Assembly (NCBI GenBank): GCA_030142905.1
Contig: JASJOG010000099.1
Location: forward strand, 1 to 64,000
Direction: 5' to 3'
DNA length: 64,000 nucleotides
From: Heliopora coerulea
Lineage: Eukaryota > Cnidaria > Anthozoa > Scleralcyonacea > Helioporidae
The position numbers were made by a program, and so were the translations under genes. This document shows positions 1-10,060 of this stretch, piece by piece; positions within the stretch are counted from its first letter, which is position 1, and each line of letters starts with the position of its first letter. A model generated the notes under the pieces. It was not told the origin of the DNA, searched no databases, and was given only the letters and a program-made list of their open reading frames with translations.

Positions 1-573
1 TAAACTGCCTCGACATGTGTATTCCACTTCAAGTTGTTCTGGTGTCCAACACCCAGCAGCTTAAACGAGCTGACTCTTTCAATTGTATATCTACTAATTT
101 TAAGAGGAGGTGGTTCAGGGTATGCAGTCTCGAAAACAGATCCTCATGTCCTTCGTCTTCTTGTAATTCAGAAACATCTTATTACTGTCGGCCAAGTTAT
201 TCATGGTTTTCTGCACCTCTTGCATGCGGCTCATTAATCTCAGTTGAACATCTTGATCCAGTGTGCAGTCGTCCGCATATTTGCACATGTGGACGGCTAG
301 CGACGCTGGTACAGAATCTTCGAAATCATTGATATGCACATTGAATAGAGCTGGTGATACAATGGAACCCCGAGGGACCCGTGAAGGTCATGACATGACT
401 AATGACAATGTACCTCTCAGCCTGACTTGCTGAGTCCTGTCCTCTAAAAAACTTCGAATACACAACCATAAACGTTCGTTAACATTAAGTTTGGCGAGTT
501 TTCTCAGTATGATTCCACGGTCTACCAGATCGAAGGCTTTACGAAAGTCCAAAAGGATGGCAAGGGTTCCCAT
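1..573 (-). pseudogene. LINE (non-LTR) reverse transcriptase fragment
   Basis: Minus-strand reading shows RT blocks in order, in shifting frames: a palm block with LLDFRKAFDLVDRG (about 573-500), a VPRGSIVSPALF-like block (about 385-350), the YADD catalytic box in CKYADDCTLDQ (about 280) and the LLGV block following the thumb (about 60-20). The order is typical of jockey/CR1/RTE-like LINE RTs. At least two frame changes make it non-functional. The upstream part is cut off by the LTR element at 621 and the 3' part runs off the window. Family is well supported; the clade is not determined. Confidence 0.8.
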
Positions 574-620
574 CCGGCCATTGCACGACCATTAAACCAT
601 TTTTGTGAGATAAGTGCAAA

Positions 621-920
621 TGTTAGATTGTCACATGTTAGACTGTTATCAGTAAAACTAGTGAGTTCCTGAACGTAATCAACCTGAGCCAATAGGATGA
701 ACTAATTAACGGTTTTGAAAAGTGTGAAAACCACGAGGTTAAAAATATGACAAGTAGTGCGCGAGAGAGATGCAAGTAGACTGATCTATGTAGATACGTA
801 GTCGCGATTAAAGTTTCGATAGCTGAATCTGGAATAAAGTTTTGGAGAATAAACCGTTGTGTTCTTTTCTGGCTACTCCCATAAACTGGCAATCAAGAAC
901 CTGGGCAACACGAGGTAACA
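621..920 (+). repeat. 5' LTR of gypsy-type element
   Basis: 300 bp, starts TGTTAGATTG and ends CGAGGTAACA. It matches 13322-13621 except at four sites: one near position 41 and three clustered near positions 95-107. A GGAATAAAG string about 210 bp in could serve as polyadenylation signal. Confidence 0.95.
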
Positions 921-922
921 TT

Positions 923-940
923 TGGCAACCCCACCAGGAC
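923..940 (+). promoter_or_regulatory. candidate primer binding site
   Basis: TGGCAACCCCACCAGGAC begins two bases after the 5' LTR. Its leading TGG is complementary to a tRNA CCA tail, as expected for minus-strand priming. The primer tRNA was not identified. Confidence 0.6.
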
Positions 941-1172
941 TTGCCAGTTTCGTGAGCTGTGAATACAGTCGAGGTTGATTAATGAAAGAACGTAGTCAAG
1001 AGTTCAAGGATCAACACGATGAGGTTAGATCTTTCCTTATTTGCTAATTAGAAACGAGTGGGTTGCGTCCAGACAATCGTATGCGAGTGGAAAGAAAATA
1101 AGGACAAAACCTTGTCGGCGCTTAATGAGATCATCCGTCGCTCCCAATATATATTTCGAATAAAAGAGCAAT

Positions 1173-2606
1173 ATGGAAGACCTCGAGACACTCCAATTTG
1201 AACTAAAGTCACTGTTATATCAAAAGAGCCGTGCCGAATTGAAAGAATTTGCTGCCTCAATCAAGTTAGATGTAGATCTGACGGCGAAAAGCAAAATAGC
1301 GACTCTAAGACTAATCCAAAAAGACATTGAGGAAAGATTAGCTGTGGAAGGGGAATTGCCCGAGAAAATCTCTCGGTTTAAGAACGCCATTGATGTTCTA
1401 AAGCCCGAACAAATGGAGCAGCAGAAAAAGCATGACTCGGACCACGCGCTTAGTTCAATTCAACAACAAATTGACTTGATGAAACAAAAACAATAGTCGG
1501 AAATGGACAGCTTGTTAGTGAAATTGGCTGAGGCACAAACACATGGGGAGCAAACCACAGTCAATCACGAAAGCGCAAGAATGAAACCTAACCAAGGTTC
1601 TAAGGTATCGGCTAATAATGAATGCATGAATGAGGAAGGGCCCTCAAACGCGCAACTTCTACGCCATGAATTTAAAATTGCTGGGCAGATTGGCAAGCCG
1701 GGGCAGACGGACAAATTGACGTTCATATCGCTGATTCACCAAATTGATTCTGGGTTAAAACGGAAGTACAAAGAAAGTGTGATCGTGGATGCTGTGATCC
1801 GTTCGATTTCTCTTCATAGCAGCCTTAGAAGCTACGTCGAGACCTTGGACAATTTAACCCTCCCGAGACTGAGAAAAATTTTGCACGTGCATTACCGCGA
1901 AAAATTCGCGCCAGAACTGTATCAACACTTGGCCACCATTTTTCAACAACATAAAGAAACCACGCAACAGTTTCTTCTTCGCGCCCTCGATTTGCGCAAT
2001 AAAGTGGGTTTTGCAAGCAAGGAATCGGAATGTGAAGTGAAATACGACGAGCCGTTGATTCAAAAAACTTTTATGAAGTCTTTTGAAACGGGATTACGGG
2101 ATGATATCCTGGCAGCAAATTTAAGGCCCATACTTCGCACGTCCGGATTAACCGATGAAGAGTTAATGAAACACGTAAATGAGCTGGCATCCCACCACGC
2201 CAAAAGGCAAAATAAGCTTGCGTGTGAAAGGCGGTCAGCCAAAGTTAACATCTGTGAGGTTGGCGAGACGGAAATGCAAAACCTCAACGGTAATGACGGC
2301 AATAATAAGATCTTGGCTGAAATTCGAGAGATCAGATCTGAACTTGAAAGTTTAAAACATCAACGTGTCGCCGGAAGTTGTGAGCAAGCGGATGATGAAA
2401 GTTCCTCGCCGAGTGGCCGGGGACCGCCGAGATCTATACGATACCGCGGTAGAGGGTGTCAAACTTGCAAAGAAAGAGGAGTTGGCGCCAGCTGTCAACA
2501 CTTCTACGCGTGTGGAAAGTTTGGCCATCTTGCATCGGAATGCGAAAGAAACGCGAAACGCCAGGGAAACGAGAATCGGCTATCCCTCGGACGGGACAGG
2601 GTTTAG
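1173..2606 (+). pseudogene. gag polyprotein (in-frame stop, one defective zinc knuckle)
   Basis: One frame runs from ATG 1173 to the stop at 2604-2606, broken by TAG at 1494-1496. The first 107 residues are charged and helical with a SAP-like look. The second part (1503-2606, 367 aa) has a capsid-like region and a basic C-terminus with a CxxC pair and a CCHC-like knuckle (ACGKFGHLASEC). The knuckle's first cysteine position is Phe (codon 2502-2504), so zinc binding is probably lost. The last part overlaps the protease frame, which lies in -1. Gag would form the particle and bind RNA. Confidence 0.85.
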
Positions 2607-3193
2607 CTGAAGATACAACATCCCGTCAGTGTAATCATTGTTCGAAGCTTTTAGGACAAAACCTTTGGCGATGCACGCGCTGCAAATTGGTGTATTATTG
2701 TAACCACGCGTGCCAAAAGGCCCATTGGTCTCAACACAAAACACTGTTTAACGCGGTTAAGGGGGAAATTCGCAAGAAAACTGAAACGTCGAACAGTAAT
2801 TATTCTGAGGGTTTTATCAGCCATCTGACGCCCAAGGAACATGAAAGATTAATCAACCTGGTAGGTTGGAGATGTACGGTTAAGGGAAGACTCAACGGGA
2901 AAACAGCAGAACTATTATGGGACACAGGATCTCAAGTTTCTATCGTTTCAACGAAATTTTTGAAACTTAATTTTCCCAACATCGAAATTCGGGACGTGGG
3001 CGAACTTTTAAATGTCAACCTTACACTGACGGCAGCCAATGGTAACAGTATTCCTTATAAGGGATGGGTAGCGCAGGAGTATCAAATTGGGAAGTCAAAA
3101 AACACAGTATCCGTCCCATTTCTGGTAGCTAGCGATAAGTTAGAACTTCCACTGTTGGGTTTTAATGTGATAGAGTACTTGATAAAATCATAA
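2456..3193 (+). CDS. MYND-like zinc finger plus retropepsin (pro region)
   Basis: Open in the -1 frame relative to gag, so the ATG at 2456 is probably not a true start and expression would come by frameshift at 2564. Residues about 60-100 form a MYND-like finger: CNHC, then CTRC, then YYCNHAC, then AHWSQH. The final ligand position is Phe (2747-2749) instead of Cys. Residues about 135-240 are an aspartic protease: LLWDTGSQVSIVS carries the DTG(S) active site and PLLGFNVIEYL resembles the C-terminal [IL]LG motif. An in-frame TAA at 3191 separates it from the rest of pol. A MYND finger next to a retropepsin is unusual to my knowledge. Confidence 0.8.
   Translation: MSNLQRKRSWRQLSTLLRVWKVWPSCIGMRKKRETPGKRESAIPRTGQGLAEDTTSRQCNHCSKLLGQNLWRCTRCKLVYYCNHACQKAHWSQHKTLFNAVKGEIRKKTETSNSNYSEGFISHLTPKEHERLINLVGWRCTVKGRLNGKTAELLWDTGSQVSIVSTKFLKLNFPNIEIRDVGELLNVNLTLTAANGNSIPYKGWVAQEYQIGKSKNTVSVPFLVASDKLELPLLGFNVIEYLIKS
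2564..2570 (+). promoter_or_regulatory. -1 ribosomal frameshift heptamer (gag/pro)
   Basis: GGGAAAC lies inside the gag/pro overlap and is phased X XXY YYZ in the gag frame (G GGA AAC; gag reads Gln-Gly-Asn). The downstream protease frame is exactly -1. The same heptamer is used at gag-pro junctions of some retroviruses. A short TCCC/GGGA stem can form about 13 nt downstream; a stable pseudoknot was not shown. Confidence 0.7.
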
Positions 3194-3268
3194 CAGCTCA
3201 ATTGCAACGATATTTCCTCTCACCTTGTTGGCACCAAAGCTTTCAATGCTCACGCCCTTGTTGACCTA

Positions 3269-4342
3269 ATGAACAGTGTCGACCATGCAGAAATGTGTCC
3301 AGTAAAAACCTGCAAGAAAGTCGTGATTATACTCCGTGGACAATCGGTAAGAGTGTGTTGTAGAGTGAACACTGGTCCTTCAAGTCAACCCACCCCAGTC
3401 TTATTCGAAGCGGACGAGAACGGTCAGTGGCCATCTAGTTTAGAAGTTTTAGACACTCTAACGATAGCAAAAGGTGGAAAAGCTAGCAGAATTGAATTGG
3501 AAGTCCGTAACACAGCAAGGCATGATGTGACCTTAAGAGGTCGGACAGTCCTCGGTCGGCTCCAACTTGTTCAATCAGTCACTCCTGTAGACGTAAGGCT
3601 GAAAAGTGATCACGTCAACTATAAACGACCTCCAAACAAGGTTGATCCTGAGTCTGGCAATGCCACAACACGTGAAACGTACAGCAATGCTTCGATAAAC
3701 TTACCCGACCATCTAAAGGATGTGGATTTAAGCGACTTGACGAGCCAGAAAAGAAACCTTGCTTCACAGTTACTGGTGGAACAAGCTGAAGTGTTTGCTC
3801 AAGACGATGGCGACGTAGGAAGCATCCCCCACCTTCAAATGAAGATTCATCTAACCGACACTGTGCCAGTCCAAAAGAACTATGTCGCAGTCCCCCGACC
3901 GATTTGCTAAATCGTAATTTTATCCGTAGATCAACGTCATCGTATAGCTCTCCCGTAGTTTGCGTTAGAAAAAAGGACCAAAGCTTACGGCTGTGTGTAG
4001 ATTATCGCGAATTGAACCGGAAAACGCAAGGGAATCGTCACCCGATTCCCAGAATTCAAGAGACCCTAGATAACCTGGGCGGGAATTCCTTGTTTTCGGT
4101 CTTTGATTAAGGGAAAGCATACCACCAGGGGTTTCTGACGCCCGACAGCCAATCCCTAACAGCTATTATTACACCTTGGGGGTTGTACGAATGGATTCGT
4201 ATTCCATTTGGCTTATCCAACGCGTCAGCATCCTTCCTGCGCTTCATGGAGTCATGCTTGGGCGATCTGCAAGATAAAATTTGTGTTCCGTACCTAGACG
4301 ATGTTATTGTTTTCAGTTCTTCCTTTAATGACCACGTTGAAC
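3269..4342 (+). pseudogene. pol: linker and N-terminal half of reverse transcriptase
   Basis: 3269-3910 encodes the protease-RT linker ending with a VPVQKNYVAVPRP block that usually leads into RT. A small deletion with frame change lies near 3905. The frame then continues through SSYSSPVVCVRKKDQ and LRLCVDYRELN, is stopped by TAA at 4108-4110, and resumes with [19 protein letters not shown] and the catalytic [12 protein letters not shown] at about 4290-4320. It ends where the P-type element is inserted (target repeat 4336-4342). Three lesions plus the insertion make it inactive. Confidence 0.9.
4336..4342. repeat. target-site duplication, left (GTTGAAC)
   Basis: Identical to 10054-10060. A single copy would occur in the uninterrupted RT coding sequence. 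Confidence 0.85.
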
Positions 4343-4376
4343 CATAGTTAATAGAAAGAGGAGACATGGTTTGGAA
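4343..4376 (+). repeat. left terminal inverted repeat of P-type element
   Basis: 34 bp, exact reverse complement of 10020-10053, starting CATAGTTAATAG. Confidence 0.95.
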
Positions 4377-4433
4377 GGCCGGCAAACTTCAAAGGCCCAC
4401 GTGACCTTTTCGGATACGATGTTGAAGCAGTAC

Positions 4434-4458
4434 ATCACGTGATAACGAAGGTGCACAA
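4434..4458 (+). repeat. left subterminal inverted repeat
   Basis: 25 bp (ATCACGTGAT, then ACGAAGGTGCACAA after one variable base) matching 9949-9973 in inverse orientation with one mismatch. It contains a CACGTG palindrome. Internal inverted repeats bind transposase in known P elements; binding here is inferred. Confidence 0.8.
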
Positions 4459-4524
4459 AAGTGATATTTACAACAAAGGTTTAATTGGAGCGAGAAGGAC
4501 AAACAGTGAGTTTTTGAATAATTC

Positions 4525-5796
4525 ATGGCTTCAAACATCGAATCGACATCGGCTTTGGTACAAGAAAGTTCGGAAGGGGTTACGGGAACTTCTTTGCCCA
4601 TCGTTGACGACCAATTTGCAAGTACGGTCTTTTTGGTCGAGGCACAATCGGACGAAGTCGAAACTGAGGTTGAAGACAGAATCGAAGAGGTGTGTATTTT
4701 TGTCCTTCCTTGAGATAATATGGCACAAAATTTTCAATTTCTGACTTTAGTTGTTATTGTTTTGTGACAGATGGAAGGTTTGAAGCAGTTTCCTTGCCCC
4801 CATTGCGAGAAAATTTGCAAATCGAAGGGAGGATTGACCAACCATATTCGAAGGATGCATGCTAACGAAGGCAAAGCAAATGAATCTGGTGTTAAGATCC
4901 CCGTGTTAACTTCCGAGGCAGTCGACAATATGCTGGCAGACATCAGAAGCAAACTACATGAAAGCCAACTCTATGATGAGAATACACTAGCCGAAGTTGA
5001 TAAGCTGCGACCAAGCTCTTCATTTTATGAGGAGGCGATCAAACTATTTATGGACTTTGGGAAGAATCTCAGTCAAGATAAACTTTTAGAAAAGTTCTAT
5101 GGGAAGATGTACAGCGAATGGAAAACGTTTTTTCCATCTTCCATGGATACCAAGTATGTATTCCTGGTTCTTATTCATCTCCCCGAGAAACTTGTTAATT
5201 TTTATAAGCAGAATACCTCAGTGCAGGAAAACACCCAGGAATTTGCTCAAGATCTTCAAGCAAGGGAGTTGGGCCCATTGTCATACATTGCTGGTTACTG
5301 TATTCATACATTATACAGAAAGAGCAAAAACTCTGTGCACTGGAATTCAGAGAGGAGCCAAGAAATACAAGCACTTTTAGATTCACTAAAAGATGAGAAG
5401 TCAGAGGATGAATTTGTGGCATCAATTTCAAGAGGAGGGCTGTGGGCACCCAACTCTACTTTGGTCACCATTTTTAAAATTGCAGAGCTGGTATTTCGAA
5501 AACATTGTGTGTGTGAAAGTGAGAAAAGTTTACCAGCAGACAAAATGTTGGCAGATGTGCTTAGCTCTCCTGAAGTTAAAAGTCTGTGGGAAAGTGCAAC
5601 AACAAACTGTTTGCATCCAGTTTCAGAAGAGTGTTTGAACCTCTGTCTGGAAAATATTTTAACACTTTATATTCGCGTCAGATGTTTTTCACATGCTAAA
5701 GACATCATAAATAAATATAAACTGAAGGCAAAGCAACAGAAGGGAAAAGGTATAAGAACTGAACTGAAAAGAAAAGAGGCTGATAATGGACAGTAA
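4525..5796 (+). CDS. C2H2 zinc-finger accessory protein of the P-type element (two exons)
   Basis: Exon 1 is 4525-4689 (55 codons, acidic), then an 81-bp intron 4690-4770 (GTGTGT...GTGACAG) and exon 2 4771-5796, joined in phase 0 to give about 396 aa. A C2H2 finger (CPHC...HIRRMH, CX2CX12HX4H) sits at about residues 64-85. A block beginning LGPLSYIAGYCIHTLYRK (about residue 220) followed by SRGGLWAPNSTL resembles what I recall from the C-terminal part of P/THAP9-type transposases. The C-terminus is Lys-rich. The gene is open and uninterrupted and converges on the THAP transposase. Function unknown: it could be a split-off transposase domain, a DNA-binding partner or a regulator. ATG 4771 alone could give a 341-aa form. 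Confidence 0.8.
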
Positions 5797-5854
5797 GACT
5801 AAACTAAACTAATGTTATTTATACTGGATAACTCTATCAGTTATGGCTAAACTG

Positions 5855-6085
5855 TTCTCCCTAGAGGTCAGGCAAGGGCCATCCCTTATTGGTTTGGTGT
5901 TACTACAGGAGGAAAACGGAGTACCTGGAGAAAACTTGCGGTGTTTGGTAGAGTCAAACCGGAAGCACTTTTCACACGTGCGGCCAAGGTAAACTTTTAA
6001 TCGGACAACTACACAGAGCACGAATCGAACCCATGTCGCAGAAGTGAAAGGCATGTGTGCTAACCACTATGCCACAAACACCCAA
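5855..6085 (-). repeat. tRNA-derived SINE in the P-type element
   Basis: Read on the minus strand it starts near 6085 with a box A-like TGGCATAGTGGTTAGCAC (6056-6073) and box B GGGTTCGATTC (6022-6032), followed by a non-tRNA body. The cloverleaf is imperfect, so it is a SINE rather than a tRNA gene. It sits just beyond the stop of the C2H2 gene. Confidence 0.7.
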
Positions 6086-6089
6086 ATCA

Positions 6090-7064
6090 ACAACAACACT
6101 CACCAACAACACACACATCAGTAACCAACACTCACACCCACATGATTGTGCTGTGTAGGAAGTGCAAAATGATAGATCAAATGGTTAATAAGGTTCTAAA
6201 TTGCTGATATTTTTTGAATGAAATACTGACATTTTGAGCAAGAGCCCTTTATTAGAGTAAACTGTGAGGGGAAAGAGGGACCTATATATGCAATAATTTT
6301 ATGATGTAAGAAAGTGGATAGCCAATCAACTGTAATGGAAGGAAATTATTTTACTCTGGCTAATTCCAGACGATTTTACTCATCAAGGGAGAACCCTCAT
6401 GTAATGTTAACTGCTGTAAAAATACACAGATATAATACCATGTAATAGCATTCTGACATTGCACATGTATATCATAATTAAATAGAGACAATTGACTGTA
6501 AAAATATGAAGTGAAATTTATTTTAAAAATACATAATTTTATTCTATAATATATATACATCAGTACAGATAAATTATTCAAGTTCTTTTTTTTTCTATTT
6601 CATCAAACCTGTTTTAAGTGGATTTCATTTGTCCACAACCCTCCTCCTTTATTTGGGCTTGGAAACGGCTGTGTTTATGACACTAACACAGGCAGAGTTA
6701 AAATTGTTTGATGATTTTGGAAAAGATAATACTTTACACTTGTTCTATTCAATCAACCAGAATTAGTTTCAAAGAAATTTGTTGAAAATAAAAGCTGCAC
6801 CTGTAACCCCAAGCAGGGAGGCAGGAGGGTACTATCACTTGCCCAATGTGAACCCTCAGACTAGTGGAGGGAAGAAGGTGTCCTACTCCTCCATTCTAGG
6901 CTGGCTCCAAAGCAAAGCCTAGCCACTACCCATAATAGTAGTTAATACTTAGTAAATAGTTTATATGTACATAACACTCTATTTTACTATTTACACCAAA
7001 TAATTAGAACTTTAGATCAAAAACATAAAAATTGTAAGCCGAATATGAAAGGGGATAAAGTTGT
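6090..7064. other. non-coding spacer between the convergent P-element genes
   Basis: AT-rich, no ORF with recognisable motifs. Presumably the 3' UTRs of both genes. A GC-richer patch at 6800-6920 looks repeat-derived but I cannot name it. Confidence 0.5.
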
Positions 7065-9866
7065 TCACTTGCTTTTACGTTTAGGAAGAGGCTCATCACT
7101 CACACTGAACCATTTAGACTTTCTATCACCTTGATGCCTTCCAGCCACATTTCCTTTAACAATAGGTGCAGCACCCCTCTGAGCTGCTATGGTTAAATCA
7201 TTGTAACCAAAATCATGAACAGTGGGGTTGTCAGAACGTCTACCCCTGGACCTCTGAAAACCAAAATACTCTTCCAACAAGTCTTGGCAGAACCTTTCTG
7301 TTAAGACAAACTCAAACCCCTCTGATAATAAAAATTTTGTTGCTTCTATCATTGCATTTGCAGTAATCACAAATCCTTCATATGTCTGAGAAGATAAAAA
7401 CATCATGTTCCTATTTTCCTTTGTGAACTTCCCATCCCGGGACAGCGTAGACTTCTTCCAATCATTTAAATACTTAATAAAGACATCTTTAAGCCATGCA
7501 AATCTTTGATCAGTCAGACTTGTATGGGGCCAGAAAATTATTTCTTTTCGTAACATGCTCAGTTTGAGAACGAACATTGGCACAGTCAAAAAAACAGTTA
7601 ACCATAAGACAAAATTTGGCAGTCTCATCAGCTTCTCCACCTGGAAAATTTCGCATTAAAGCTACAGACACAGAGTTACTCAACACTTGTACAGCTAGTT
7701 TTACCTTCATCTTTGAATAAGAAGAAAGATGAATATGATATGCAGTTAACTTTGGCAGTTGATGTAAACCAGTGTCAAGATCAGAAAAATAAAGTTTAGC
7801 TACATGATCCCAAATCATGTATTTCCCATCATTCCACATGTATCGTGAGCATGTACCCTTTCCAGAATTATACAGACAATTCCTTGCTGTTTTGATAAGA
7901 TGTGGTGCATCAGAGAAAAAGTAAATGAAACGCCAAGAAGCAAAAACATTAACTGTCCGATAAACCACATCAGCATTATAATCTGGACCTGTCAGCTTAC
8001 TATGAAGTTGAAAAAACTTTCTGTTAGGAGAAGCACCATCACAAACAGCTCCACAAACCCAAAGATTACAAGTAAGCTCAAGAACTGAAACTACTTGCCA
8101 AAAGAGAGACATCAACTGGAATGAGGTAACATTTGTTGTTGTAAAATAACCTATAATAAACTTCAAGTCAGTTGCTGCACCACGAACGAAAATGGCCAGT
8201 ATGTGAGATGCAATTTCTGTTGTCTCAAATGTTGCATAATTTAGATCAGGGTCTCCTAAATCAACAAAACCTACAAGCTCATTAGAATGTTTGTCAAAAA
8301 CCAACTGTGACTGAATTTTCATTTCATCAAATACAACTATAACATATCTTTGAATGTTAAAAAAAGTTCTGGATAAATTTTGCAGTTTACTGATGTTTTC
8401 TGGGTTTAAACCTGGTTTGGGTTTAAAGAAATTCCTATAATCACGTAAAGTTCTTTCACTGGGAAGAATTAATACGCCCGATTCTCTCAGCTCTTTGTAA
8501 GCCGCAGGAGATTTTGCATGAATCGAAAGACAGAAACGAATGAGTTGGGGGTGGTATCTACGACCAAAAGATGATGATGATAAAAGAATCTTTTGCTGCT
8601 CCCAGAAAAGTTTCATGTGAGGAGACTGGTCTAGACTTATATCAGCTAAAATTGTCAAAAGATCCTTTTCAAGTTTTTCACCAACTGCAACACTGTTTTC
8701 CTCAATCTCTTTCTTTAAATCCTCAACCTTACTCTCAAGATCTTTGCACACAAGTCGCTGATGCTGTACAGTGGCAACGAGTCTTTCTTTTGTACAAGCA
8801 GAAAGAGGTGCCTTATCCTTCAACGATAAAGCCTTGCGTACTTGTGAACCCCTAACAGAGGAGCACCTTCCACTACCAGCAATTTCACATTTAACACAAG
8901 AAGTATCAGGAACATCAACAAGTATATCACAAATTTTAGAACGATAAAAAGTTGTAGCTTGAAAAGATGGACCTTCGTCAGAATACTGATCATCTAATAT
9001 TGGCACAGTATGCCTCGTCACATCTGAACTTTCAGTAGAAAAATTAGTAACACCAGAACACAAACTTTTCTCAAAGAATGAAGCAATCAGTCGGGTTAAA
9101 GAGATGTATCGAAGAGAACGCTTATTCTCTACATACAAAGGGTGAGCATCACACAACAACCAACCGTACACAAACAAGGAAAAATTAAGACCAGAATCTA
9201 CCTTTAAAGAAAATTTTGGGGACACATGCTTCGAATCAAAATGTTTAAACCATACTTCTTCGTCTTTTACATTGGTAACCCATCCGGTGAGTTTCAGATT
9301 CTTCATCTTCGCCTTGAAGGAGTCGAGGTCTCTATATATCATGGACATTGTCGAGCCTTGAGTCGAAGGGGATGAAGATTGGGAAGTCTTTGGCGAGGGA
9401 GGTTCAAATTTTTGAATTAGCCGTCGAGGTGTCACTGGACTAGACTCCACACTTTTCGTTGGCAAATTCAGCGTAGGTACATCTACTGGCAATAGTCTCT
9501 TGCGGCTTGAAACTGTATTAAACAACAAAATACTTATGAGAAGTTTTAATTTATTCAAGGTGTGCGTACTCGACAACACAGAAACGCCACAGTTTGTGCT
9601 ATACAACTCCAAAAACACCTTGCTTTATACTTACAGTTTTCAATAAATCTTTCCTCAAAATGATTTTGGCAAATATGAATTCTTCTTTCTTTGATTTGCC
9701 TTCGTAAATCAGCGTTTACTTCACGGTTTCTACAAACGACCTTGATCCACTCGTCACGAACATTCGTTGATTTCTCGTCGTCACCAGCTGGGATCTTAAA
9801 AATACTAATTCCCGAATTCCTTCTGTTTGTTCCGCATCCAAATATCGAGCAATTGGCGCCGGGCAT
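7065..9866 (-). pseudogene. THAP-domain P-element-type transposase (two exons, one frameshift)
   Basis: Exon 1 (9866-9635) encodes a C2CH THAP zinc finger: C6-x4-C11, W40, C66-x2-H69, then HFEERF. Donor GTAAGT starts at 9634; the acceptor (TAATACAG) places exon 2 at 9512. Phases match (1 nt + 2 nt). Exon 2 has a low-complexity Ser/Pro stretch, a coiled-coil-like region, then the RNase H-like core: VVFDEMKIQSQ (first Asp), CDGASPNRKFFQLH (second Asp), FSDAPHLIKTARN, FFDCANVR and LLEEYFGFQRSRGRR (candidate third acidic residue). A +1-type frame change near 7530-7545 separates the body from the last ~150 codons, ending TGA at 7065. Conceptual length about 890 aa, close to THAP9. Only ~65 residues follow the last acidic block, far fewer than in THAP9. 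Confidence 0.88.
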
Positions 9867-9948
9867 GCTTCTGATTTGAATATAAGAGCGTGCACTGAAC
9901 CGTAAAATACGGTGGCCTTAGCTGTTTTCTCTCAGTTGCTTTTGTCGC

Positions 9949-9973
9949 TTGTGCACCTTCGTCATCACGTGAT
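9949..9973 (-). repeat. right subterminal inverted repeat
   Basis: Inverse match of 4434-4458 (24 of 25), about 46 bp inside the right terminal repeat and containing ATCACGTGAT. Confidence 0.8.
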
Positions 9974-10019
9974 AGCCCAAAAAACCAAACAATAACATAT
10001 TTGATCATGTGACCGGAAT

Positions 10020-10053
10020 TTCCAAACCATGTCTCCTCTTTCTATTAACTATG
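10020..10053 (-). repeat. right terminal inverted repeat of P-type element
   Basis: 34 bp, exact inverse of 4343-4376, followed directly by the GTTGAAC target repeat at 10054-10060. Confidence 0.95.
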
Positions 10054-10060
10054 GTTGAAC

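Larger units (their letters stand above)
4343..10053 (+). mobile_element. P-type (THAP) DNA transposon with two convergent genes
   Basis: 34-bp perfect terminal inverted repeats (4343-4376 and 10020-10053) starting CATAG are flanked by a 7-bp direct repeat GTTGAAC (4336-4342, 10054-10060). Removing 4343-10060 rejoins the gypsy RT reading frame, which fixes the boundaries. Inside are a plus-strand two-exon C2H2 gene (4525-5796) and a minus-strand THAP transposase (9866-7065), with 1.3 kb between their 3' ends that includes a SINE. P elements usually make 8-bp duplications; 7 bp is what I can align here. Confidence 0.93.
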
